Part shown: positions 38,518-45,888 of the stretch, one piece after another
Numbering within the stretch: the stretch's first letter is position 1
Layout: each line of letters opens with the position of its first letter
DNA from: Hymenobacter tibetensis
GTDB taxonomy: Bacteria > Bacteroidota > Bacteroidia > Cytophagales > Hymenobacteraceae
Assembly (NCBI RefSeq): GCF_022827545.1
Contig: NZ_CP094669.1
Location: 3,066,001-3,130,000, forward strand
Length of the DNA: 64,000 nt
Direction of reading: 5' to 3'
The notes under the pieces: model-generated
Databases searched by the model: none
Seen by the model: the letters and a program-made list of their open reading frames with translations, nothing else
What the model was told of the DNA's origin: nothing
Position numbers and translations under genes: made by a program

Positions 38518-39465
38518 CTACTCCAGTACCACGCCCATGGCCGAGAACTTGTCGATCCGCTGGCTGATACGTTCCTCGTGGGGCAGCGCTTCCAGTTCGT
38601 CGAGGGTTTTAAGAATGGTTTTCTTGAGGGCCTGAATCATTTTGGCGGGGTCGGTGTGCGCACCACCTAGCGGCTCCTTCACAATGCCATCCACCAGTTT
38701 GGCGCCCAGCATGTCGGTAGCGGTAAGTTTGAGGGCCTCAGCTGCCTGCTCTTTGTAATCCCAGGAGCGCCACAGAATGCTGGAACACGACTCCGGCGAA
38801 ATCACGGAATACCAAGTGTTTTCCAACATCAGCACCCGGTCACCGATGGCAATGCCCAGGGCTCCTCCGGAAGCTCCTTCGCCGATGATGACGCAGATGA
38901 CCGGCACTTTTAGCAGAAACATCTCCTTGAGATTACGCGCAATGGCTTCGCCTTGCCCTCTCTCCTCGGCCTCCAGCCCCGGAAATGCCCCCGGTGTATC
39001 TATGAGCGTGACGATGGGCTTACCGAACTTTTCAGCCAGCTTCATCAGGCGCAGCGCCTTGCGGTAGCCCTCCGGGTTGGGCATACCGAAGTTGCGAAAC
39101 TGCCGCTGCTTGGTGTTACGGCCTTTCTGCTGACCGATAAACATCACGGAGCGGCCATTTATTTCACCGAAACCACCTACCATGGCCTTGTCATCGGCCA
39201 CAGTCCGGTCGCCGTGCAATTCCACGAACTTGTCGCTCATTCCCTCGATGTAATCGAGGGTGTAGGGCCGCTCCGGGTGGCGCGAAAGTTGCACCCGCTG
39301 CCACCGGGTAAGGTTGGCGTATGTTTCCTTCTTAAGTGCTCTAATTTTGGCCTCAAGGGCCGTTACGGCGTCCGAAACGTCTACTTGGCTATCGAGAGCC
39401 AGTTGTTGCATTTCGCGGAGCTTGCCTTCGAGGGCAGCGATGGGTTGTTCGAAATCAAGGAGCAT
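38518..39465 (-). CDS. accA: Acetyl-CoA carboxylase carboxyltransferase subunit alpha
   Basis: AccA, with AccD, transfers CO2 from biotin to acetyl-CoA, making malonyl-CoA for fatty acid synthesis. The 315-residue protein has a standard N-terminal helical region ([19 protein letters not shown]), [14 protein letters not shown] near 112, the crotonase-fold [29 protein letters not shown] near 160 and [19 protein letters not shown] near 198. Length is normal. accD is not in the window. Confidence 0.97.
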   Translation of the reverse strand: MLLDFEQPIAALEGKLREMQQLALDSQVDVSDAVTALEAKIRALKKETYANLTRWQRVQLSRHPERPYTLDYIEGMSDKFVELHGDRTVADDKAMVGGFGEINGRSVMFIGQQKGRNTKQRQFRNFGMPNPEGYRKALRLMKLAEKFGKPIVTLIDTPGAFPGLEAEERGQGEAIARNLKEMFLLKVPVICVIIGEGASGGALGIAIGDRVLMLENTWYSVISPESCSSILWRSWDYKEQAAEALKLTATDMLGAKLVDGIVKEPLGGAHTDPAKMIQALKKTILKTLDELEALPHEERISQRIDKFSAMGVVLE

Positions 39466-39512
39466 TGGCCGGGAAGGAATGCGTCGGGTTGGTGGTGAGA
39501 ACAGGAAGGAGG

Positions 39513-39520
39513 CAAAGGTA
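39513..39520 (-). promoter_or_regulatory. Candidate -7 element (TACCTTTG) of accA
   Basis: TACCTTTG on the minus strand matches TAnnTTTG, 47 nt before the accA ATG at 39465. The -33 region is not convincing. Confidence 0.45.
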
Positions 39521-39640
39521 AGCGAAGCACCTCACTCGTCACACGCTTGATTGAGGGAGCTACCGAAGAAAGTTTTCTTCCTGATAAACAGGCATAAGAG
39601 TGCACAGCAGCCTCTAACTACCGATTTTATTGCCGTTGGG

Positions 39641-39671
39641 TTGGGAATTGTCGCCGCGCGCTCTACCTTTG
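39641..39671 (+). promoter_or_regulatory. Promoter of tRNA-Asp
   Basis: TTGG at 39641-39644, a 19-nt spacer and TACCTTTG at 39664-39671 match the Bacteroidota primary-sigma promoter (TTTG-N19-TAnnTTTG) well. Transcription would start near 39678, about 40 nt before the tRNA. Confidence 0.65.
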
Positions 39672-39715
39672 CAGCACCTTACCGAAAAGCAACTGGCTTT
39701 TTAGGCAAGCGAACT

Positions 39716-39789
39716 GGTTCGGTAGTTCAGTCGGTTAGAATGCCGCCCTGTCACGGCGGAGGTCGCGGGTTCGAGTCCCGTCCGGACCG
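39716..39789 (+). tRNA. tRNA-Asp (anticodon GTC)
   Basis: A complete 74-nt cloverleaf. The acceptor arms are GGTTCGG at 39716-39722 and CCGGACC at 39782-39788 (one G-U pair). The anticodon stem is CCGCC/GGCGG with GTC at 39750-39752. The T-arm has the standard GGTTCGAGTCC loop sequence, and G39789 is the discriminator base. The CCA end is not encoded and must be added after transcription. A promoter precedes it and a terminator follows. Confidence 0.97.
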
Positions 39790-39804
39790 CAGCAATGCGA
39801 AATA

Positions 39805-39841
39805 AAAAGCCCCGATGAGTAATGTACTCGTCGGGGCTTTT
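39805..39841 (+). terminator. Rho-independent terminator of tRNA-Asp
   Basis: AAAAGCCCCGATGAGTA pairs with TACTCGTCGGGGCTTTT (one G-U pair) around a 3-nt loop, 15 nt after the tRNA. Confidence 0.9.
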
Positions 39842-39917
39842 GCTTTTAATAACCTTCTGGCAGCTTTTGTTTCTTTAGAAGCCTCAGACAACATGCAGCC
39901 GGCCCTACCCTTTGCTC

Positions 39918-40880
39918 TTAACGGCTTGGTTGATTAGCTACGCGAGCGGCAAGGTCTTCGATTTCGGAGCGGCGGACCAGCACGGCTAGCCACTCGGCTG
40001 GAATAGCCGCCTCTCCGTAGCAAATTCCAGCCAAACCGCCGGCTACGGCACCAGTCGTGTCGGTATCGTCGCCGAGGTTGACGGCGGCCAGCACGGTTTC
40101 GGCGAAGGTATCATGGCGGAGCAGACACCAGAATGCCGCCTCTAGGGTATGCATGACGTATCCGCCGCTACGAATCACTTGCACTGGAAAATCAGCCAGC
40201 CGGCCGGTAAGCAGATACTCGAACTGCTTGATTTCAGCAGGTGGTAGGCTTAATTCTTGAAGTTGCGCCGGAACCGTTTGGCAGAGTTGGCTGTAAGCGG
40301 CAGTTGGTGTCAGGCCCGCGAGCAGGTAACGTGCCATTTCCATGTACAGAAAACAAGCAATGGCCGAGCGCACATGTCCATGCGTGATGGCCGATACGTC
40401 AGAAATCAGGGCGAAACGCTCAGTTAACGGGGCATCTGTTTGGTAGAAAGCCAGCGGCAAAATACGCATCAGAGCCCCATTGCCGTTGCTGTATTCGTCG
40501 GTACCCCCAGCTAGTAGTAGGTCATTGTCAGCCTTTAGGCGATTAATGGCCTCACGGGTGGTGATACCGATATCGAAAACACTGCCATGGGGTGTCCAAA
40601 AGTTGTGGTAGTACCACCTGCAGCAGTTCTCGGCCACCTTACCGACTGTGAAACCATCGGCTATTGCCTCAGCCAGGCAGAACGTAAGGGAAGCATCATC
40701 GGACCAAGTGCCGACGGGTTGGTTATGGGTACCGTAAGCGCGCATATGCACCACCGGGTCGAGGCGGCGGGCCGCGCGGCTTTGAAATTCCACTGGCACG
40801 CCCAACGCGTCGCCGACGGCAAGCCCAAGCAATCCAGCACGAAGTTGTAATTCTGAAGCAGCAGACATTTTACTTGCCAT
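39918..40880 (-). CDS. ADP-ribosylglycohydrolase family protein
   Basis: The 320-residue protein (an ATG three codons in is an alternative start) shows the DraG/ARH signatures: GLLGLAVGDALGVPVEF near residue 14, the metal-binding WSDDASLTFCLAEA near 58 and NLGDDTDTTGAVAGGLAG near 268. These enzymes remove ADP-ribose from arginine or other acceptors, using two Mg ions. A dinitrogenase-reductase role is unlikely since no nif structural genes are here. RNA-repair systems can contain members of this family, relevant because RtcB, RlaP and Pnkp genes lie nearby, but linkage is only positional. Confidence 0.92.
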   Translation of the reverse strand: MASKMSAASELQLRAGLLGLAVGDALGVPVEFQSRAARRLDPVVHMRAYGTHNQPVGTWSDDASLTFCLAEAIADGFTVGKVAENCCRWYYHNFWTPHGSVFDIGITTREAINRLKADNDLLLAGGTDEYSNGNGALMRILPLAFYQTDAPLTERFALISDVSAITHGHVRSAIACFLYMEMARYLLAGLTPTAAYSQLCQTVPAQLQELSLPPAEIKQFEYLLTGRLADFPVQVIRSGGYVMHTLEAAFWCLLRHDTFAETVLAAVNLGDDTDTTGAVAGGLAGICYGEAAIPAEWLAVLVRRSEIEDLAARVANQPSR

Positions 40881-40963
40881 AGGTTATATACACACCAGGC
40901 TGAATTACAACCTATTTTCTGTTAAGAAGCACCTGATTACGAAGCCAGTGGTAACAACCCTTA

Positions 40964-41626
40964 CTAGAGCAGAGGCAACAGTTCCGGCAAGGCACTGATA
41001 CGATATGTAGGACCTAGCGGCAAATTGTCGGCTTCCTGGCCGAAGCCATAGCTAGCCCAACAGGAGGCAATGCCACAGTTGCGGGCGAAACGCAGGTCAG
41101 GTGCTGTATCACCAATCATGAGCGTGTGGGCAAGACTAACGTTGGGGAACCGAGGCTGAATTACTTGCGTGAACATGGCTGGGTCAGGCTTGAGCGGCAA
41201 CACCCGGCCGGGCGCATCACCGAGAATCAGGCTGAAATACTGGCGCAGTCCTAGCCGGCTCAGCGAGGTTTCTAGCAGCGGTAAGCCTTTGTTGCTGATA
41301 ACGATAGACTCTTTACCACTAGCAGCAGCAGTAGTCAAGACTTGCTCCGCTCCCGGAAACACGTTCACCAGTGCCTCCGATTCGGAGTTGTAGATAGCGC
41401 GGTACGTATCCACCCAGATGGCTGGCAGCGGCGGTGTACCAGGCGGGTGCAGCCAAAGTAGCATCTCGGTCAGCAACAATCCCCGCCCTACCGCTTCTTC
41501 CATCAGGCTCTCATCAGGTGCGGGGTACTCTAATATTTCAAAGGTACGGCGCATCGCGTGCTTGATGGCCTGGCGCGAATCGCATAGGGTACCGTCGTAA
41601 TCAAATAGCAGCAGAGAGTAAGGCAT
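40964..41626 (-). CDS. HAD-family hydrolase, phosphoglycolate-phosphatase-like
   Basis: The ATG at 41626 is chosen (MPYSLLLFDYDGTLCDSR) because it places the catalytic DYDGTLCDS at residue 9 and lies 6 nt after a promoter element; the longer frame would start upstream of it. In 220 residues the HAD motifs are seen: motif I DYDGTL, motif II VISNKG near 112, motif III lysine in LKPDPAMF near 150 and motif IV GDTAPDLRFARN near 174. The helical cap and length fit Gph-like phosphatases. Substrate is uncertain. Confidence 0.88.
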   Translation of the reverse strand: MPYSLLLFDYDGTLCDSRQAIKHAMRRTFEILEYPAPDESLMEEAVGRGLLLTEMLLWLHPPGTPPLPAIWVDTYRAIYNSESEALVNVFPGAEQVLTTAAASGKESIVISNKGLPLLETSLSRLGLRQYFSLILGDAPGRVLPLKPDPAMFTQVIQPRFPNVSLAHTLMIGDTAPDLRFARNCGIASCWASYGFGQEADNLPLGPTYRISALPELLPLL

Positions 41627-41632
41627 AGGGCA

Positions 41633-41664
41633 CAAAAGTACAAGGTCGCCCAAGGTAAGACCAA
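41633..41664 (-). promoter_or_regulatory. Promoter of the HAD hydrolase gene, apparently leaderless
   Basis: On the minus strand TTGG (41661-41664), a 20-nt spacer and TACTTTTG (41633-41640) match the Bacteroidota promoter. The -7 element ends 6 nt before the ATG, so the mRNA should begin at or next to the start codon. Confidence 0.6.
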
Positions 41665-42034
41665 GCGTCAGATACACGCGCCCAAATAACGCAAGCCTGT
41701 GCCTCTATGCCACTTCCTACGCTCAAGACAACACCAAGCACACCCTATAACAGCAGCGAACAGCCTCATATTGAAAACAGGCGGCACTCGGCGGCGTACC
41801 ACTTGCTTAAGCTGCGCACGGGCGTTATGTAGGTAAGCCCGCTACATTCTCGATATGGCTACGCCAGTATTGACCTAATAAGAAATTTTTGTTTGGAACG
41901 ACGGCTATCAGGCGCAAGAGCTGGCTTCATAGAATAAGACGAAACAGAATTATTTAAAGTTTTCTGGCTGATACACAATTTCTGGCCTCACTCTTGAGTT
42001 TATAACAGCATCACACACCTGACCTCTACTTCCT
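41665..42034. other. Intergenic region without recognised gene
   Basis: No credible coding frame, RNA fold or repeat was seen. Its last 130 nt are A+T-rich and presumably hold the promoter of the small secreted protein gene. Confidence 0.5.
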
Positions 42035-42280
42035 ATGATCCGGACTCTGCTGCTGTTTTTTGCCCTGCTACTTGTAAGTGGTGTAGAATCAACCCCGGCC
42101 GAAGCGGGCCGTCCTACTGCCTATGCTCGCGCCAAAATGAAAGCCAAGCGGTACACTCACCGCCCCAGCTATAAAATTTACAAAGGCCACCGCAGACGCG
42201 GCCATCGTAGCCTGTTCAACTTCAACAAGAGAAGCCAAGCCAAGACCAAGCGCACCCCTACTCGCTCTAGCCGCATTTGA
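42035..42280 (+). CDS. Small secreted strongly basic protein, unknown
   Basis: The 81-residue product has a clear signal peptide (IRTLLLFFALLLVSGVESTPAEA) and, after cleavage, about 55 residues with around 20 Lys/Arg and several His and Tyr (KAKRYTHRPSYKIYKGHRRR), no Cys and almost no acidic residues. I do not recognise a family. It has its own 3' terminator, which supports it being a real gene. Possible roles range from a polyanion- or cell-wall-binding protein to an antimicrobial peptide; none is demonstrated. Confidence 0.65.
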   Translation: MIRTLLLFFALLLVSGVESTPAEAGRPTAYARAKMKAKRYTHRPSYKIYKGHRRRGHRSLFNFNKRSQAKTKRTPTRSSRI

Positions 42281-42315
42281 GCAGGCTCTAGCACCCAGGT
42301 AGCTTCCAGCTACAA

Positions 42316-42350
42316 AAAGGTCCTTCTCCCACACTCGGAGAAGGACCTTT
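42316..42350. terminator. Bidirectional terminator between convergent genes
   Basis: AAAGGTCCTTCTCC pairs perfectly with GGAGAAGGACCTTT around a 7-nt loop. It lies 35 nt after the small basic protein stop and touches the stop of the nucleotidyltransferase gene on the other strand. Confidence 0.85.
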
Positions 42351-42351
42351 G

Positions 42352-43428
42352 CTATTTGGCAGCTCCGTACCACGCCCGCCGTGTCTGGATCAGCAGTAGC
42401 TCCGTGGCGGCTTTGTCGGGGGCTTCGGGCAGGCTGGACGCGGCAAAGGCAGCTTCCACCCGCTCTACTAGGGTTTCTGCTTGCTGCACTAATTCCTCGT
42501 ACTCGAACTCGCCCCGGCGGATGGCTAGCAAAAACTCCCGGTCGGGGCGACGGACCTGGAGCTGGCTGGTGAGGGCAATTTCCTCGGCCATGCGCAAGAG
42601 CCGGAACACGTGCAGCATGTTTTTGGCGTCGTAGTTTTTGCCGTGCTGTACAGTGTTCTGGTACCGCTCGGCATTGCGCTTGGCTACCCACTCGTGGTAC
42701 TCCCGAAACACCCGGCAGTAGGTGCTGTAGCCGTTGCGGTTGAAACTCAAATACGCCACCGGCTCCTCTCCTTTCGGCACCGCCGACAGCAGCACGTCCT
42801 GCGAAGTTTCCGGGTCGCGCACGAGGCCCCGGTAGCCGTGGCGGCCGTTAGGGTCCTCGTCGATGAATAAGGCGTAGAGGTCGGTGAGGTGGGGCACATT
42901 GGCTAGGCCGCACTGCGCGGCGCTGAGGCCCTGCCGGGTTAGCCACGGCTGCACTGGCTGCGCGCCGGCGCCTACGGTCACGTAACAGAAATCTAGCACC
43001 GATTTCCGGCTTGGGGGCTCGGGATGGTTGATTTTCTTGTTCAAACCTTTGGCTTTACGAATCTGCGCTACGGCATACTCGGCGAAGCTCTGCCGACAAA
43101 GCTTGGACAGAAAATTTTCGGCTCGAAATGCCTCGAACAACGGGTGGCGGTATACCACGCAGTCGGCCGGGGTGCCGAGCAGTTCCAGCACGGTGGGGTT
43201 GTTTTTGAGTAGCAACTCTACGAAGCGGCGCAGCTCGTAAAACACTTCGTCGTTGGTGGCATTGGCTACCTGCGGCACGTAATCGAGCCCATAAAACTCT
43301 TCTTCTGGCAGAATAAACACGCCTTTCAAATCGGTATCGGAGTGAGGCAGATGGGTGCCGTAGGCGCGGCTGCCGCTAATGGCTTCGAAGAGAATAAGGC
43401 CGCGCTGGCGCAGGTCGGAAATGGTCAT
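42352..43428 (-). CDS. RlaP-type nucleotidyltransferase (pol-beta superfamily), copy 1
   Basis: From ATG 43428 the protein has 358 residues. The nucleotidyltransferase core is at the N-terminus: EAISGSRAYGTHLPHSDTDL at about 12-31, with the GS motif and paired metal-binding aspartates of SDTD. The helical rest contains FVELLLKNNPTVLELLGTP and the AKGLNKKINHPEPP segment seen in the PF10127 family. That family was named RlaP (RNA-ligase-associated pol-beta) and is thought to add or edit nucleotides at broken RNA ends; this is established by genome context more than by biochemistry. A second family member is immediately upstream on the same strand (gap 70 nt). Confidence 0.85.
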   Translation of the reverse strand: MTISDLRQRGLILFEAISGSRAYGTHLPHSDTDLKGVFILPEEEFYGLDYVPQVANATNDEVFYELRRFVELLLKNNPTVLELLGTPADCVVYRHPLFEAFRAENFLSKLCRQSFAEYAVAQIRKAKGLNKKINHPEPPSRKSVLDFCYVTVGAGAQPVQPWLTRQGLSAAQCGLANVPHLTDLYALFIDEDPNGRHGYRGLVRDPETSQDVLLSAVPKGEEPVAYLSFNRNGYSTYCRVFREYHEWVAKRNAERYQNTVQHGKNYDAKNMLHVFRLLRMAEEIALTSQLQVRRPDREFLLAIRRGEFEYEELVQQAETLVERVEAAFAASSLPEAPDKAATELLLIQTRRAWYGAAK

Positions 43429-43498
43429 GGGTTGTGCTTTCGGCGCAGGTGCTGAGTTGTGCAACGGAGGCAAAGTTTCGCAGAGGCCGGCGGAAGGT

Positions 43499-44266
43499 TT
43501 AGGAAGAAGCTGGAAGCAAGGTTCGGAACAAGGCGTCTAGCGCGGGCGTAGGGTCGGCCACTCTAGCAATAGGCAGCGTGGCGTGGGCGGCCAGCGCGGC
43601 CTCGTATTCCGCTTGCAAGAAATCGACCAGCAGCGCCGGACGAGGCACAGTGGTTTTCTCGTCGGCCGTGGCCTTTCGGGCCAGCAACTCGTCTACCACC
43701 TCGTTCAACTCGGGCGGCAGGACCTGCCGCAGCTGCCGGAATTCCATGGGCGGCACCTCGGTGGGTTGCAGCTGAATCCAGCGGGCCGCCAGTGAGGAGC
43801 GCAGGGCATAAAAGAGCCGCTTCAAGCGAACATCTGCGGCAACTAAATCGTCTTCTACCCCGCGCCGCATCAACCCGGTGTAGTGGTTCAGCCCGGCCCG
43901 CGCGTTCCAGCAACTGGTCAGGTGCGGCGCAAGCTGGGCTTGAAATCCGGCTGCTTCTGCGTACACCACCGGCGACTGTAACCACTCGAAAAGCGCGGCA
44001 TTAGAACCGCGCAGCAGCTTCAGTGCTTTGCGCAGCTCCCAACCAGCCAAGTCTAGCTCGTCGTCGACCGGAAAGTTGAGCGTGTCGGCGCCGTCGTCGA
44101 GCGTTAGGTACCAGTCGGTGGGATGAGCGTAGATGAACCGCACGTCGTAGTCGGAGTTCGGGGAGGGGAAGCCCCAGGCCCGACTGCCCGACTCGCAGGC
44201 GTAGAGAATCCGGATGCCGTGGGCGGCTTCGAGCTGGGTAAGGGCGGTTTGGATGCGGGTCAGCAT
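43499..44266 (-). CDS. RlaP-type nucleotidyltransferase (pol-beta superfamily), copy 2
   Basis: From the ATG at 44266 (MLTRIQTALTQLEAAHG) the protein has 255 residues; the longer frame starting at 44347 adds a non-conserved leader. The core motif YACESGSRAWGFPSPNSDYD is at about 21-40, followed by WYLTLDD, LDLAGWELRKALKLLRGSNA and ALFEWLQSPVVY, all typical of PF10127 (YcgL/RlaP) proteins. It differs strongly from copy 1 and lacks its extended C-terminus, so this is an old paralogous pair rather than a recent duplication. Its stop is 70 nt before copy 1, suggesting an operon. Confidence 0.85.
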   Translation of the reverse strand: MLTRIQTALTQLEAAHGIRILYACESGSRAWGFPSPNSDYDVRFIYAHPTDWYLTLDDGADTLNFPVDDELDLAGWELRKALKLLRGSNAALFEWLQSPVVYAEAAGFQAQLAPHLTSCWNARAGLNHYTGLMRRGVEDDLVAADVRLKRLFYALRSSLAARWIQLQPTEVPPMEFRQLRQVLPPELNEVVDELLARKATADEKTTVPRPALLVDFLQAEYEAALAAHATLPIARVADPTPALDALFRTLLPASS

Positions 44267-44371
44267 GTAGTAGCCAGCAGTGCGCAGGTAGCAGTAAGGG
44301 CGAAAATCCAGTGAAAGTAGCTTGAACCACCGAAAAGGGCTTGCCATACTTGTGCTTAGCCCTACTTTCGT

Positions 44372-44902
44372 TTGCTTGAACTCTGCTGCTATTGGCTATG
44401 CCAGAAAGGCCACCAAACTGCCAATGGTCCTGGCGTTGATACCTTGGAGCTACTCCTGGTGCGACGTAACCGCTGCGGTCCGATAACGAACATGCCAAAT
44501 TTGGTGACGCACGAAATGACGCACAACGTGCAGCAGCCCAACGACGGCACTTTGCTCGGGGCCGCTATTCGGGAAGGCATGGCCGATTTTGTGACTGAGC
44601 TGGTTACTGGCTTCCTTGGTAATAACGCCCGCTTGCACGAGTACGGCAACGCCCACGAGCAGGAGTTGTGGACTGCTTTCCGCCAGGAAATGAACGGCAC
44701 CTATACCAAGAACTGGCTGGCCAACTCCGAGCAGGAGACGCCCGAAAAACCCTGTGACCTTGGCTACTACGTTGGCTATAAAATCTGCCAGGCGTATTAC
44801 ACCAAAGCGCCCAACAAAAAGCAGGCTGTAGCTGCCATGCTGACTACCAAAGATTTCCGCGTGTTTCTTGCCCAGAGTGGCTATGCATTGAAGTTTCCCT
44901 GA
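44372..44902 (+). pseudogene. Remnant of a DUF2268 putative Zn-dependent protease
   Basis: The frame encodes the C-terminal half of a DUF2268-type protease: NMPNLVTHEMTHNVQQ holds a HExxH zinc motif (His47, His51), followed by REGMADFVTELVTG and LGYYVGYKICQAYY. The usual N-terminal 120-150 residues and signal peptide are missing; upstream sequence in any frame shows only a short continuation (LELLLVRRNRCGPIT) before reaching the divergent RlaP gene. This suggests an N-terminal deletion. It could still be expressed as a short cytoplasmic protein. Confidence 0.6.
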
Positions 44903-45012
44903 TAACCCTGTCGGGCGCTCAAGCAGCAGACAAGCCGCCGGAATAAGAGGAAACTTGCGCTGTCTTCCTACCTTACGCCCCTCCATGCGCACTTCTTTAA
45001 AGTAAACTTCTT

Positions 45013-45747
45013 ATGAAGTGGATCCTAGTTCCGATGTTGGCCTTGAGCTTTCTGACCACCCCGCTCCTAGCTCAACAAACACCACCAGCCAAGCAGGAAG
45101 ACCCTTTGCGTACCGACTGGGCTAAACTCGCCCGCTATGCCGCCGCCAATCAGCAGCTACCCGCCCCCGCCGCCAACCGGCCCCGCGTGGTGCTGCTCGG
45201 CAACTCCATCACCGATTCCTGGCCCAAAGCCGACCCCACTTTTTTCGCCGACAAAACCTATGACTATGTGGGGCGGGGCATCAGCGGGCAAACTTCACCC
45301 CAGATGCTGGTACGCTTTCGGCAGGATGTATTGAACCTGCGCCCTGCCGTAGTGGCCATTCTGGCCGGCACCAATGACGTAGCCGAAAACACCGGCCCCT
45401 ACGACCCGCAAGCCACCCTCAATAACATCATGTCGATGGCGGAGCTGGCCCGGGCCAATGGGGTGCGGGTAATTCTGTGCTCGGTGCTGCCTGCCACCGA
45501 GTTTCCCTGGCGCAAAGGCTTGAGTCCGGGACCTAAGATTGTGGCCCTCAACGAGCAAATAAAAGCCTATGCCCGCCAGCAGCAGTTCACTTACCTCGAT
45601 TACCACGCCGCCATGGCCGACGCCCAGCAAGGCCTCAACTCTACTCTCGCCACCGACGGCGTGCACCCTACCCTAGCCGGCTATCAGGTGATGGGGCCTC
45701 TCTTGCAAAAAGCCGTAGCGGAAACCCTCAAGAAAAAGCAAAAGTAA
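45013..45747 (+). CDS. Secreted SGNH/GDSL-family esterase
   Basis: The 244-residue precursor has a signal peptide (KWILVPMLALSFLTTPLLAQ) and the four SGNH blocks: GNSITDSWP (Ser) near residue 61, GRGISGQT (Gly) near 86, GTNDVAEN (Asn) near 119 and DGVHPTLAGY (Asp, His) near 217. It resembles the acetylhydrolase or rhamnogalacturonan-acetylesterase-like secreted lipases of Bacteroidota, which deacetylate sugars or lipids. It leads a run of three secreted hydrolases on this strand (SGNH, M28, S41) that have separate signal peptides and are 46-141 nt apart. Confidence 0.92.
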   Translation: MKWILVPMLALSFLTTPLLAQQTPPAKQEDPLRTDWAKLARYAAANQQLPAPAANRPRVVLLGNSITDSWPKADPTFFADKTYDYVGRGISGQTSPQMLVRFRQDVLNLRPAVVAILAGTNDVAENTGPYDPQATLNNIMSMAELARANGVRVILCSVLPATEFPWRKGLSPGPKIVALNEQIKAYARQQQFTYLDYHAAMADAQQGLNSTLATDGVHPTLAGYQVMGPLLQKAVAETLKKKQK

Positions 45748-45888
45748 CTTCCTGTTCAACTGACAAGCCTTCGTAGATAGGACCTTAGCAAGTAGATGCT
45801 AGTTTCCCTCCCTTCAGAATCCAAGGAAAAATCAGCTTTTAGCTTGTAATCCTAGAAAGCGTTGCGCTTGTCTTTCTCACCCTACGCT

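Noticed and set aside
38953..39498. 181-codon frame antisense to accA
   Set aside because: accA is strongly supported on the other strand.
39918..40880. DraG role in nitrogenase control for the ADP-ribosylglycohydrolase
   Set aside because: No nitrogenase structural genes occur here, and the family is broad.
42089..42691. 200-codon minus-strand frame covering the small basic protein gene and the RlaP gene end
   Set aside because: It overlaps better-supported genes and the terminator, and has Arg/Pro/Gly-rich shadow composition.
44372..44902. Intact short peptidase gene
   Set aside because: The typical N-terminal half and signal peptide are missing, so a remnant is more likely, though not certain.
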